A DNA stretch of 64,000 nt from Pinus tabuliformis (GCA_031772625.1 CM062820.1:314744783-314808782); one strand, 5' to 3'. Counted from the first letter of the stretch, positions 12,101 through 23,929 are shown. Notes: a model not told the origin generated them from the sequence alone. Numbers and translations are program-made.

Positions 12101-12480
12101 CTGAGGGAATTAGATGGAGGTATCATTAACATTTGATTTATTCTCTGAGTAGTAATGGTGATCAGGGTTTTTCCATCCTGAGTCATCACAATTCTTTGCA
12201 CAGGGTCATACCTGGCTTGACACCAAGAGATTAAATCATGAAAGTGATGGGTCTTAGGAAAAGAATATAATGGCAGAAGTGTCTCCCAGAAGCGAATGGG
12301 GTCCTCTTTATCAACATATTTCAGTTTTAACCATGAATGTAATTCATAAAAATCGAATTCACATTCACAGTCATTGATATTAAAAAGGGAATCTACAAGG
12401 GGCATATGATCCAAATCAAGGGAGACTGTGGAGGTAGTCCCTTCTCCAGCAATCTTCTGTATCTTTGCTTTAGGAGCCAT
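9177..12480 (-). pseudogene. TE1 accessory ORF (aORF)
   Basis: The minus-strand reading starts with MAPKAKIQKIAGEGT at 12480, just after a TATA-bearing region. The N-terminal domain of about 250 residues is helical, with FYELHSWLKLKYVDKEDP, PFRFW-like aromatic patches, YNYSHFLADNIHEKF and FFRYGSVIIHLILFQQ. A second block has LHFVLGKKKSQFKLKAK followed by WSYDPFG. The C-terminal half is Ser/Thr-rich, then coiled coil. Block E encodes matching pieces (LHFVLVKKGYIFKM, IWHYDP), so the homology is real. The function is unknown; plant env-position ORFs of this kind have no proven role. It is broken in several places. Confidence 0.7.
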
Positions 12481-12666
12481 CCTACTGTAGGGGAAATTCA
12501 GAAGTTTTTTTAATAAAAAATGGATAACAGTGGCAAAAATACACAGAATGACAAATGGTGCTTTTGATTTATGGATGGAAGCGAAAAGTGACAAATATTG
12601 GAGCCATGGAGAATTTATAGTTTCAATTGGGCTCAATTGATTGTTTAGATCTAACCATAGGCAGTC

Positions 12667-13090
12667 AATTTATAGAAGGATGCAAATTAATGCTTAATAG
12701 ATGTTTAAACAGTTAATTAGGAACAACAACATCTTTGGAGCATATACTAATGGTATTAGAACGTGGCGGGCAATGAATGGGTGAGTAAAAACAGATTGGT
12801 GACGTGGAGGTTTGTGATTGGACAGGAGATAACAGATGCATATGGCACGGGAAGAAGTCAATAGTCGAATGGAATAAAACTAGAAATGGATTTCCGACGG
12901 GTAGGGGCATAATGGTTTGTGGTTTCGAGCCTTGGGGGTGTGAAACATCATGGAGGCGCCACGTCACAAAAAATGGCAGCCATGAAAACTACTTTTTGGA
13001 GCCCCCGCCTCACATTAACAGGAAACAGCTGAAGGGGGGCCGAATTGATTCCTCAGTCGTTGATCCAGACAAAGTGAATGATCCTCGTTG
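12667..13090 (-). promoter_or_regulatory. Promoter-like region before the TE1 aORF
   Basis: On the minus strand a TATAAATT box lies at 12674-12667, about 190 bp before the aORF ATG at 12480. Upstream of it is a GC-richer, pyrimidine-rich stretch with several ACGT cores (GTGACGTGGC, CCACGTCACC, GCCACGTTC), the core of plant G-box/bZIP sites. This composition differs from the AT-rich DNA on both sides. It could be a dedicated promoter for the aORF or part of a lost LTR. Confidence 0.5.
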
Positions 13091-13522
13091 AAAAGTTCTT
13101 GTTGGTTATCGATGCCCGATATGTCATTTTGTCGCTTCCACCAATACGACAAAAGTATATGATATGACTTATTTTACAAGGTCATCAAGCTTTATTACAA
13201 TAACTAAATCATAATTAAAGAACTTAAGCATGATTAATCAAAAGATCCTTTTCAAAGGTGCATTTGAGCTAGCAACCTTAATTTTATTTTCTAAAGAAAT
13301 TATTTTTCTTTTATTGCTTATCTAACATTTTCATTTTGCCTTCCTTTTTTAGAGCAACTATCATATCATTTTATTTGATATGGACCTATAATAATAATGA
13401 TTCCTAACATTTTTATTTTCCAAATTGTTTTTGGTCTATATCCTAACTTATCATTTTTTTTTATGGAATTTTGATTTTTTCATCTAATAGCTAACTTATC
13501 AAAAATAAGAATGTTACAAAAC
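13091..13522. other. AT-rich gap between TE1 and element A
   Basis: No gene is visible. The stretch is AT-rich, with runs of T and A, and does not match the outer half of the element A 3' LTR. The left part of A's 5' LTR has therefore been lost or replaced here. Confidence 0.5.
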
Positions 13523-13958
13523 TTTGTCATATGAATGCAAGTAGGAATATTTGATTACGCAAAGATAATCATAATTTGCGTTGAAGTTAACTAATACTTA
13601 AGCTAATCTAGGTAGACACAAAAGGAAGAGTAATTACAAAGATGTGTAAGTGTCTAAATTGACTATTTAGGGTCCGCGAAGGACGATCAGAGACCTTTGC
13701 ACGGGTTTCAAAGACGGATAATAAAAGTACATTAATAAGCCCTAAAGGGATTATAGGTATGCATGAAGGAAGGGTTAGGGTATAAAAACAACATCACAGC
13801 TATCTCAGGGTGCAGAAACTTGGTTCCTGCATCCCCCCATATTGCTTCGGGTGAGACTTCAGTCTACGCTTCGCGGACTGATGCCAAAAGGGCTAGTGGT
13901 GTAGGGATTTTCTTGGCTAATTAACGTTGAACCTCAGTCAGGGCCCATCAAGTCAACA
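13523..13958 (+). mobile_element. Element A 5' LTR remnant (last 436 bp)
   Basis: It matches 24525-24960 almost end to end, beginning at TTTGTCATATGAA and ending in CAACA. A TATA-like GGTATAAAA string lies near 13779. The first 600 or so bases present in the 3' LTR are missing. What lies left of 13523 does not match it. Confidence 0.85.
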
Positions 13959-13960
13959 AA

Positions 13961-13978
13961 TGGTTCCGTTGCCGGGAT
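13961..13978 (+). promoter_or_regulatory. Element A primer-binding site
   Basis: TGGTTCCGTTGCCGGGAT lies two bases after the LTR end. Apart from two bases near its start it fits the TGGCGCCGTTGCCGGGGA pattern, which I remember as the tRNA-Asp-type site of Athila elements. It differs from the primer sites of TE1, E and D. Confidence 0.65.
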
Positions 13979-13989
13979 CAGGATCTGTA

Positions 13990-15960
13990 TAATGAGATGT
14001 GTGATGTTACGTCATTGGAATCCAACTAAGAAGGATATCGAAGACTGGTTGGATAGAAATATCCACAAATTCGCGGCGCAAGAGAATAGGAATCTACGAT
14101 TGATCAAAGAAAGGTGGCTGGATAGATATCTATACACATAAATACATGATATCTTCTTATGTTCCTTCTCGGTCGAGTTGTACGAGTGGATTGTGAAATT
14201 GGTGGATGGACAAGGAGGTGGAGGCTTGACGGTCCAATAATCTAGACCCTGGAGTTAGTGCGGAGATTAGAAGCCTCTAAAGATAAGATCGAGCGCGCTG
14301 TCAATCATTAGCTCGATCATATCATAGGAGGGTTCATGACAAATTTTGTGTTCGATACTTCGGTCAGTTACAACAAAGCAGAGCACCTCTTCTTCAAGGA
14401 GCCACGATGTAGGTATTTAAAATCGTTAAATACTTGGATTAAGATGCTCTTGTGTGAAACGTGGTTTATGTAGCTACCTTGATGTTTGGGGCTATGCGAA
14501 GTGGAAGGACATTCAGGAACAAGGCGAGAACAAGCCCTAAATATAGCCTGCTATTTGAACCCCCTCTGAGTGACGATGAGGAAGTTGCGCAGGCATCTCC
14601 ACATAGAGTTGTTCAGTTGATAAAGCAAGGGTTCCCGCGAATACCCCATCAACCCACACCGACTCCATCTTCACCTCTGCCGCATATGCTTCGTCTACAC
14701 CACCACCACCATTCAATATGGGGAACTCCATAAAGCTACCTGTGTTCAAGGGCATGGTAAATGAAGATCCATACCATTTTTGGTTCGTCGCGAAGGCTGT
14801 ATGGGAAGATAAGGGTATCACGGATCATCAAATGAAGAAAGAAACGTTGGTTAGTACTTTTCAGGATCACGCGCTAACGTGGTACATTAAGTATTGCACT
14901 GATAATATGATGTCTGTGTTGGCAGATATCTAGACTACGCTGAATAAGGAATTCAATAGACCTAAGTCTAAGATGCAATGAATTGTGGGATTCAAAGAGA
15001 TCATGATGAAGAATTGTGAGACACCCTGGGATCTAGATCAGAGATTGAATTGTATGATTTGTGAGGCTAACATGAATCTGAGTGATGGGAAACACCACGA
15101 ATGTTTTGTGGCTTCGCTCCTACCTCATCTAAGGGTTGCGTTGTAACAACAAAAGACTGCGACCCAAGCAGAAGCTCTAGAAATCGTGATGAGATTGCAC
15201 GAGACACCGATCCAAGATGTTAATCTGGGGGTTCAACAGATTCATGCACAGTTGCAGAACCTTTGCCTAGAAATGCAAAGTCTAAAGAAAGATAGAACAA
15301 CTTGACCCGAGGTGTGCAAAGAAGTTTGGTGCCTGAAGTGCAAGAGCCAGGGGCATGACAAATATCACTATCCAATTTTCACAGCTTATGTTGTAGCAGT
15401 GGGGCCAATGCCTATGAGGCCAGAAGCTCGAGCATGGTCAAGTACAAGGCCCACGCTATGGTGTGCTATCTGTCAGGTAGTTGGAAAACATGTGACAGAC
15501 AATTTCCACTTGCTGCAGAAATTCGTATAGACACCGCAACAACTCTTCTGCAACTTCTATCAATCAATGGGTCATGACGAGTGCAATTACCATAATTATG
15601 AATTAATGATGGATAGAACACTTGCATACAGCGTGTAGGAAGAAACCTAGCCTCCGGACCAAGGTGCGGGAGGAGCACGAGGTGAGTATCAGGGGTACGG
15701 ATGAGGTTGAGGTGGAAGAGGACCTGGTATAGGTGAGAGAAGGTCATTTCTTACAATTGTGGGGGACCAGGACACTACGCGCAAGACTACCTGAATCCAA
15801 TGGGTCTGTCATGCTGCTAGTGTACTCAGTTTGACCATGAAATAGTGGATTGCCCTATATTGTTAGCTAAGATACGTGAAAAGGGGGTGAAACCTCAACA
15901 TCTGACTTAGAACCTACAGATGATGAGGAATGAGCCTCGCGAGGAAGATCCTAAGGTAAA
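13990..15960 (+). pseudogene. Element A gag
   Basis: The reading begins near 13990 with an N-terminal block containing DWLDRNIHKFAAQENRN. A gag core follows with IKLPVFKGMVNEDPYHFWFV. Two Cys/His knuckle-like patches come near the end (VWCLKCKSQGHDKYH at about 15.33 kb and LWCAICQVVGKHVTDNFH near 15.46 kb). It is broken repeatedly. Confidence 0.75.
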
Positions 15961-16329
15961 TATTGTGCTGCAGACTAGAGCTACGACTGGTGATGATAAG
16001 GAGAAGTAGCCTGAAGAAGGTGAGTGGGTCCACAAAGCACCAGAAAAAAAAGACCAGGTTTGATCTAGAATGTGCAAAAGAAACATTTATGGAAGCGAAG
16101 AAAAGCTTCGCTGAGGCCTCTACCTCAGGGAGTCAAGAGAAGTCGGCTGAAGAAATGGACCCATCCATGATTACCACGTTCTTGGAGACCTACATGAAAC
16201 TACTATGCGATAGCAAGGCTGGGAAAGGACTGCATGAGTTGATCAATAGGTGCACTAGGAAGGAAAACGCTACTAATGGACCATGCATGGTCAAAAATAT
16301 TGACAAGCATAAGACGAGAATGGGGCGTG

Positions 16330-16800
16330 AGATGAGGCTTACTGCACATATAGGAGAATATGAGATGGATCAAATTATTTTAGATTTGGGATCGGACGCG
16401 AATGTTTTTCCGAAATAAACATGGGATACAATTGGGATACCTACGCTACAGTGGTCTCCGATTCAGTTAAGGATGGCGAATCAGCAGAAAATCATCCCAA
16501 TGGGGAGGCTGCAAGAAGTAATGGTTGATATTGAAGGTGCGAGTACACTAGCTAATTTTGAAGTGATAGAGATTGTGGATGACAGTAATCCCTACCCCGT
16601 GATCCTTGGGATCGACTGTACCACTGACATGAATGGGGTAATCAATTTGAAGAAGCGAAAGATGATATTTGAGAAGAAATCGCTCCCTGTAGTAGTGCCC
16701 CTAGACCTTGTAGAAGGACCGTGCTATACTGAACCAGTCCGCGATTATGAAAGTGATGACGATTTGGACCAGATTTACAAGATAACAGCACAAGATTAGG
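16330..16800 (+). pseudogene. Element A aspartic protease
   Basis: A retropepsin-like domain is recognised from IILDLGSDANVFPK. This is followed by a strand rich in hydrophobic residues and the C-terminal PYPVILGIDCTTDMNGVINL block. The order fits a Ty3/gypsy protease directly downstream of the gag knuckles. Confidence 0.7.
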
Positions 16801-16805
16801 ATTGG

Positions 16806-17460
16806 GTGAATCTGACAGCAAATGGACGTATTTCATGGGACCGCGAAATTTCCTGCACATCAAATTTAGATGAAGAATTGGAGCACTCACAGAATTGGCT
16901 GCACGAAGTATCTAAGTTGCGTTGTAATATGATGACCAATTCGTTGCACTATTTATCATCAGAGGTAAGAAATCTACCTCACTATGATGGTTTAACTGAT
17001 GTTGATCACTTTTGGGCTACATTTGAGAGAGAATTTCCAGAGAAGCATCACTTCCAGGCCCTGGACTGGGCGCTACACACTACGCCTGCGAGATGGTGGG
17101 GCACACACAAGGACATTGTTGATGATTGGCACGTATACATAAAAATGATAAGAGTGTGGTTTGGTCACCCACAAGTACAGCTAGCAGAAAAGTATGATGG
17201 GAGGAATGATCTGCATGACCATTTGGCCAAATGGACTGAAGTTTATAGAGTGAAGCCTCAACCAGAGTGGGTACGTCTATTTTGTCATTCCTTGGATGTT
17301 ATACCAATGAATTGGTACTTGGAGACAGAACTCCACCATGGCACTGAAGAATTGGATGTTTTGGGCCAATGATTTTTTATGACATTCAGCTTTGAGGATG
17401 GGTTTGAATGTATCGACGAAGCATTGCATGAGGTTAAGGTAGTGGTCTTCAGGATACCAT
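16806..17460 (+). pseudogene. Element A second gag-like domain between protease and RT
   Basis: About 190 residues resemble a second gag helical core. The visible blocks are LPHYDGLTDVDHFWATFERE, HFQALDWALHTTPARWWGTH, KYDGRNDLHDHLAKWTEVYR and FCHSLDVIPMNWYLETEL. The YDG...FW, ARWW and HLAKW pattern is that of the plant retrotransposon gag family. It lies after the protease and before RT, where a gag domain is not expected. A linker with PDWTTQLSHMLECYNVT follows. I recall such a domain in other plant elements of this lineage, so it is probably a lineage feature and not a local accident. Confidence 0.6.
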
Positions 17461-17699
17461 AAGATCCTCTAGATTTGATTCAACCTGACTGGACTACCCA
17501 GCTGAGCCACATGCTAGAGTGCTACAATGTAACAATGGAAGAAGACAATGAAGACTCAAGGAAGATTAATATTCTAGAGACTGAAGGTCATCATGAAGTT
17601 GAAGGACCGCAATTACAGAATCTAGAAATCTTTGAGCCGCTCAAAACTAGACAGGTGAACATTGGCACAGAGGCAGAGCCGAAGTTTGCAAATATTGGG

Positions 17700-19120
17700 G
17701 ACTACTAGGATGATGTGACAGTATATAAGGTCATCGAATTACTCCGCAAATATCAGGATATGTTCCCCACAAAGTTTTCATATCTGAAAGGGATAATAGG
17801 AGACTTGGGCATCATGAAGATAACTCTAATCCAGATGCGAAGCCAGTTAAGCAAAGACCTTACCTCCTAAATCCGAAGTATAAAGAAAGGTCTACTTGGA
17901 TTTGGATGAAATGCTTGTAGCAGGCATCATTAAACCAATCCTGGAGTCTAATTGGGTAATCCCAATGTTAGTTCAGGACAAAAAATAAAAGGATGAAATA
18001 TGGATATGCGTAGATCTCAGGAAGTTGAATGATGCTTGTGTACATGATCCCTTCCTAACTTCGTTCACTAATGAGGTGTTGGATAATGTTGACAACTAAG
18101 AAGCATATTCCTTTAATGATGGGTTCTTAGGGTACGATCTGATCAAGATCGTGCTAAAGGATAGGAGTAAAACAACCTTCGCGACTGAATGGGGATGCTT
18201 CCAATATACTGTGATGCCTTTTGGGTTGAAGAATGTGCCGGTGATCTTCTCACGCGTAGTCATCGTAGCATTCAAAGGTTCCATTCATAAATTTTTGGAG
18301 GTATACTTTGATGATGGGATAGTGTTTAGACTAGTAAAGCGCCACGTAGAAAGTCTGTGATTGATGCTAGATACATGTCGGAGGCACTAGATTGAAATCA
18401 ATCTAAAGAAGTGTTTGTTCTACGTCGCTTTGGGATCTTGCTGGGTCACGTGGTATGTAGACAAGGTTTGATGGTAGACCCTGCAAATACCGCAATTATA
18501 ATCAATTTGGAGGCACCAAGAAGTGTGAAACATCTGCACGGAATGTTGCGGCATACAGGGTACTATAGAAAGTTCATCAAAAGCTATGCCTAGATCACCA
18601 TGCCAATGGAGAAAATGTTAAAAAAGGATGCTACATTCTGCTTGAATGAGGAATTTCATAAGAGCTTGGATGTGCTCAAAGAGAAAATGGTCACCGCATC
18701 GATCCTAGTCTTCACAAATTGGAAGAAGCAATTTCATGTGCATGTGGATGCGTCGTGTATTGCACTGGGAGCAGTACTGACACAGGATAGTGATGGGGAA
18801 TTGGATCATCCCATAGCATTCACAGATAGGAAGCTATCTAAAGCCGAGAAGAATTATTCAACGATAGAGCGTGAAGGTCTGACTATGGTATATGCACTCC
18901 AGAAGTTTAGGCACTACTTGCTAGGCAGACACTTTAAGATGTATACAAACCATTCTACATTGAAGTACTTGGTGAACAAACCTGTGTTGGGGGGGGGGGG
19001 GATATGCAAATGGTTGTTTCTATTTCAAGAATATGATTTTGAAGTTATTGTGAAACTAGGATGATTGAATGTTGGACCGGATCATCTATCACGCATTGAA
19101 ACAGGAGAGGAGCCTACTAA
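17700..19120 (+). pseudogene. Element A RT and RNase H
   Basis: RT is recognised from FATEWGCFQYTVMPFGLKN and the polymerase box VYFDDG at about 18.3 kb, preceded by a decayed N-terminal half. RNase H follows with FHVHVDASCIALGAVLTQ, DHPIAFTDRKLSKAEKNYST and LQKFRHYLLGRHFKMYTNHS. The part ends with NVGPDHLSRIE. Order and motifs are standard for Ty3/gypsy. It is broken in several places. Confidence 0.85.
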
Positions 19121-19229
19121 TTTGGAGGAAGGACTACCTAACATGCAACTCTTTGCGGTGTGCATCACGAACAGTAACTTTGAAGATATTATACACTTCC
19201 TGATGACATAAATGGACCTGAAAAGATAT

Positions 19230-20420
19230 ACTAGCCAACAAAAGAAGGAATTGGTGGTACGCACGATAGACTTTTCTGTCATTGCAGGGCACTTGTATAA
19301 AATGGGATTAGATGAAATATTGTGGTGTTATATGCCATAATTTGAACGAAACAGAATCCTAACTGAGGCTCATGGAGGGACTGTGGGAGGACATTATGCA
19401 GGCAAAGAAACAACACAAAAGATTCTGCGCGTTGGGTCGTGGTGGCCAACACTGCATAAGGATTCAAAAGTGTATTGTAGGGCATGTGATGCATGCCAAA
19501 GCACTGGCAGAACATCACAGAGGGATGAGCTACCATTGAATCCATAGATATCATTAGCTCCATTTGAGAAGTGGGTGATTGACATTTTGGGACTAATTCA
19601 GCTTCCAGGAAAGAAGACAAGTGCGTGGTACATCATCACCGCAACTGAGTATTTAACCAGATGGGTGGAGGCACAACCTGTGAAGGACTGTACAAGCGCG
19701 ACAACAACAAAATTCATATTTGAGTACATGCTGACAAGGTTTGGTTGTCCAAAAATTTTAATGAGTGATCAATGTACGCATTTTCTTAATGAAATGATCA
19801 GTGCGTTGATGGAGGGATTTTAGGTTTACCATTAGAAGAACACTCCATATCACCCATAGGCTAACGGCACAGTAGAAGCATTTAATAATATATTAGAGAA
19901 TGCGTTGACGAAGGTTTGCAATACACAAAGAAATCATTGGGATGTGCACATACCCGTGGTGCTATGGGCTTACAGAACAACTTGTAAGAAGTTGATTGGA
20001 TAAATGCCTTTTAGGGTGGTTTATGGTGTTGAAGTTGTGATGCCAATGGAATACATTGTACCTAGTCTATGAATAATGGAATTCACAAGAATGGAAGATC
20101 GTGTAGCCTTGGAAGAAAGGCTAGTGAAGTTGGTAGAAATGGAAGAAGATAGGTTTCTGGCTGGATTCCATTAGCAAATTAAAAAGGAATGTGAAACAGC
20201 ATGGCATGATCGGCACATCAAACTGTGAACCTTCAAGGTAAATAATTTAGTGTTATTATATGACAACAAGTTTGATAAATTTCCAGGAAAATTTCGGACG
20301 CATTGGCTGGGGCCCTATGTCATCAAGGAGATTACCGATGGTGGAGAATTTCATTTGGTAAAGTTGAATGGAGATTCATTCCCAGGGAGGGTGAATGGTA
20401 GCTGATTAAAGCCATACAAT
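19230..20420 (+). pseudogene. Element A integrase
   Basis: The zinc-binding N-terminal region is seen as HGGTVGGHYAGKET, then YCRACDACQSTG. The catalytic core has ATEYLTRWVEAQPVKDC, FGCPKILMSDQCTHFLNE and the E-bearing [18 protein letters not shown]. The C-terminal part contains KFPGKFRTHWLGPYVIKEI and ends with GRVNGS. No chromodomain is evident. It is broken. Confidence 0.85.
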
Positions 20421-20834
20421 GGGGATCCGACTAGATGACAATATGGTGGAAGCATAGTCTTAGCACTCTAGGTAGTTGAAAGGAGGTGTGAGACTATAAA
20501 TACACTGCCCAGGTTGTAGAGCTGCGTGGTAGGAGTACTGCGTAGAATATAAGATTGTCAGAGTGTCAGCATAAGCGCGAGGGGAGTTGCACTATTGAAG
20601 GAGAGACCGCGCAGGGCAGCCATAAAGTGACCGTTATGCTCATTTTTCATGACTTGACTATGGGAAAATGGCTAAATGGAGTGGGGGGGGGCATTTAAGT
20701 CAGAATTTAGGAGCAAGACCATTGATGTGTTGAGCTATCAGGCGCACATGAACCTTGATTATTTTGAGGCTTTGGTAGCGATTTCAGTGTTTTAAAAATT
20801 TTCAAAGGAAACTAAGGAGCTTTTAACTGGCATT

Positions 20835-23800
20835 ATGTCACCACCCGTGGAGACTACAAGTGTTGGAGAAGTGATGGCAGCTGAGGGAGCTGCCCCGGAG
20901 GTAGCGAGTGTAGAGGTACCTACAGAAGTACCAAAATCACCGAGGTCACCTAGGCTAAGGCCTACGCCATCCAAAGAAGGTCCCAAGAAGAAGAGGGATA
21001 AGAAGAAAGTGACATAGTCAGTGCGTGAGTCGCCAAGGAAACACTAGAAGAAAGAATACTACATAGGAGAAGGCCAAGGTAATAGACCTGGAACCTGACA
21101 AGGAAATAGAGGACGTTGGTGTGGGTGTAGAAGACGTTGACATGGGGGAAGAAGACATTGACGTTGAGGGGGCAGACCCTATCTCCAAGCTACCACCATA
21201 TGTCCCTCCACGTCAAGGCAAGGCGAAGGTACCAAAGGACATCGACGAGAACAAAATCACACTTTTCACCCCATTGTTGCCAGATAAAATCACATTTGAA
21301 GGACCGCACTTGGCGCATATCCCCCTTTTGAAGCTCGAGGATTGGTTTAGCAAATACAAAGCGCTTTTGCCACTTGGTGACTGGTACATTCATGCACCGC
21401 GTCTTCTATAAAGACTCTGGTGTGATCACCCTGGAGCTAAGACAGTGGATAAAAGGAGTGGATAAGGTAGGATTGTTGAACCCGCTATTGGTGCCGCATT
21501 ACAACTACGCCCCCATAACTTTGATAGTGTTCAAGAAGCTATTATTCTTAGCGCACGATGGGTGCTTGTGGTTAGGAGATCAGATACCAATGACTGACAT
21601 GCTAATCCACAAGATCACCTTGATCTCACATTTTGGCTTAAATCTGCCATGGCATTCGACAGAAATTCGAGTGAGCGCAACCTCGTTGAATGAATGAAGG
21701 ACAATTTCAAGCTTGCCAAGAAGCTGCGTGGCTACTCCATCTCCAGCATAACCAACCTTGTGGTTAAAGTAGCCGCCCAGATCTTGGCAATGAAAATTAT
21801 TAGGAAGTGTCACACAAACGAAGTGCCGGCACCGGTGGTATATTTAGTGGCCAAGTGCATGGAGGGCATACAATTTAACTGGGTGTGCTACCTCTGCAGC
21901 AAATTCCTCGTGAACTACAGAGAAGCACAATATCAAAGCAATACTTTTCACTATGCATGGTTGTTGTTGTCGATTCTACTAGTTGCGTGGGACTTACTGG
22001 ACGACAGTCAGTTTCCCCCAATTGCACTAGAGCTACTAGACATAGTGAAGTTTTCTTCGCTCTGGGCTATGGAACCCCAAAGGGTTAAGGATAGCAAGAT
22101 ATTCTAGATTCTCATTAATCAAGCATCCGCACCCCAATCAACCGCAAGCCGTAGCTATCACCAATTGTCTTTGAACACTTGTCTGAATATGTGGAGTTCA
22201 AGGCCAACTTCCACTATGTTTCCATCAGATCGTGAAAGGACCCTGCACAGAAATGGTATGATCTTCCATACCTGGTGATGAATGATGCAATTACCACGGT
22301 TTTGTAGATTTGGCTTGTAGAGTGGCACAAGGCCTTAGACTTATCAACTAGGTCTCATAAGCCTGTTGTGAAGCAGAAGAAAGAAGAGGCCAGGTTAAGG
22401 ATGGAGTAGTTGGCCAAAAAACGAAGAAAGGAACCTGAGGACAAAGCTAAAGCAGAGCGCATGGCCAAAACGTAGGGAGAAGGGGAGGAGGAAGAGGATG
22501 ATCGTGACTCTGATAGGAGTCAGAAGTTACCTTCTCCACAGATAGATGAGGAGGAACAGTGCTCAGAGCAGGGAGGAGTGGACCCGAAGACTACTCCATT
22601 CTGGGTTAAGCGTACAAGGGAGGAGGAGAAAGTAGGGCTGCAAAAGAAGTCCAAGGCCAGCAAATCATCCCTAGACCCAATCACCTTGACAGAGGGTGAT
22701 CTAAACAATATTAGTGATACAATGAGGGATGTGACCACGTAACTGCTGCAGTAGAAGAATTAAGCCTTGGTCACCATTCAAATGGGTGTGCGTGAGCTAC
22801 AGATCTAGGCTACTCAGGTGCAGACCTCTGTAGGGTGGGGCAGCATGGCATCAAGCAGTTTGGCGTTGGGAACCTCAGATGCAGTAGAGATGGTCCTTAC
22901 AATGGATCCCTGTGTTGTCACACTGTGAGATAGAGCATTGACTGCAGAAGCAAAGGTTAATAGGGCCACTGTCAGCGCCATAAAGCAAGTTGGGCTAAAC
23001 TTGTCCTTGCTTCCAAGTGAATCCCTTCAAACCCTACTGGATAGCGTGATCATGGAAATACAAATTTGGGGAAAGCATGCCTTGAACGTTATCAGTGAGA
23101 AGAAGGTGAACAATGCACATATTTTCATCAAAAAATCATTCGCGATTGATCTTCTTAAGAAGATTACATAAAAGAATGATTGCACAACAACTGTGGTGGT
23201 TGAGGTATGCCAGACTGTTCTAAAGTTGAACATCCCCGAAGATGCGCCAATCAATGTAAGGATTCGAAAGCTCGCCGCAAGTGTGTGCGAGGCACGAACA
23301 AAGCTGGCTAAGGTTCATTTTGGACTTAACCTTAAGATCATGAAACTTGATTTAAGGGCCCAGCCTTCGACTCCACTAGAAATCAGAGAGTAGTGGGAGG
23401 CCACTGTCAAATATGTCATTCCATCTATCGAAACTGCAGTGAAGGATTTCACTGCGCTCTTTGAGCAGGTGCTCGAAGTAGTGACCAATCTGTAGGAAGA
23501 TCCCAACCTACAAAGACTAGAAACTGAGGCACATGAGCTGCAGTAGAGGTATGATGAAGTCAAAGCAATGATGCGCACTGTCACCATCACACAGAGGTTG
23601 GCAAAGCTATAGGAAGCGAAGGTACTAAAAGAGCAGGTGGATGCAGCTCAGCGTAAGGAGGTAGTACTGAAGGCCAGATTGGGGTCTTAGCTAGAGGAAG
23701 CCTATGTACTCATGACCTCCATTGAAGGGAAATTGGCCAATCTGCAAGCGACATAAAAGAAAATACAGGCAGACAGCACAGAACTAGTGACGGAGCAGCT

Positions 23801-23907
23801 GGTCAAGCAGGTTAAGTAGGCAGTGACGCAGTGTACCACTGAGGTTGCAGTCGTACAAGTGGAGCTAGGAGGTCTTCATGATAAGATCTCCACACCGGCT
23901 GAGTGAC
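20835..23907 (+). pseudogene. Element A env-position accessory ORF (aORF)
   Basis: Downstream of integrase the plus strand encodes a long accessory protein. The start is Pro/Glu/Lys-rich (PTEVPKSPRSPRLRPTPS). A conserved block follows, with LPPYVPPRQGKAKVPKD, KITFEGPHLAHIPLLKLEDW, LLNPLLVPHYNYAPI and DQIPMTDMLIHKIT. Next come PAPVVYLVAKCMEGIQFNW and the helix TFHYAWLLLSILLVAW. A charged region and long coiled-coil segments follow up to the LTR. Element B encodes the same blocks. There is no sign of a signal peptide or fusion-type envelope, so the env label is positional only. It is heavily broken. Confidence 0.7.
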
Positions 23908-23929
23908 TCGAGGCAAGTCACCAGATCTG

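Larger units (their letters stand above)
3695..13090 (-). mobile_element. Ty3/gypsy block TE1 (non-chromovirus, Tat-like), broken
   Basis: This is a minus-strand retroelement block. From right to left it reads: GC-rich promoter-like DNA, aORF, LTR with TATA and AATAAA, a primer-binding site, gag, protease, an extra RNase H, RT and the first part of RNase H. Integrase and a 3' LTR are not visible; the element stops near 3695. Pol sequence and primer site place it near the Tat/Ogre side of Ty3/gypsy. Every coding part carries breaks, several in total, so it is an old fossil. Block E (47.1-64 kb) has the same order and is the same lineage. Confidence 0.85.

Noticed and set aside
12804-13091. 95-residue plus-strand frame
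   Set aside because: It is opposite the promoter-like region of TE1 and has no domain. The open frame follows from higher GC content.
14461-14733. Stand-alone small protein with His run (LHHHHHS)
   Set aside because: It overlaps and precedes the gag core of element A and is a shifted reading of the same region.
18989-19001. Poly-G run as a possible regulatory G-quadruplex
   Set aside because: It is a single homopolymer inside old RNase H sequence with no loop-separated G tracts. The same holds for the G run near 63576-63588.
20835-23907. Retroviral envelope in element A
   Set aside because: There is no signal peptide, membrane anchor or furin-type site in any readable part. The blocks match the accessory-ORF family instead.
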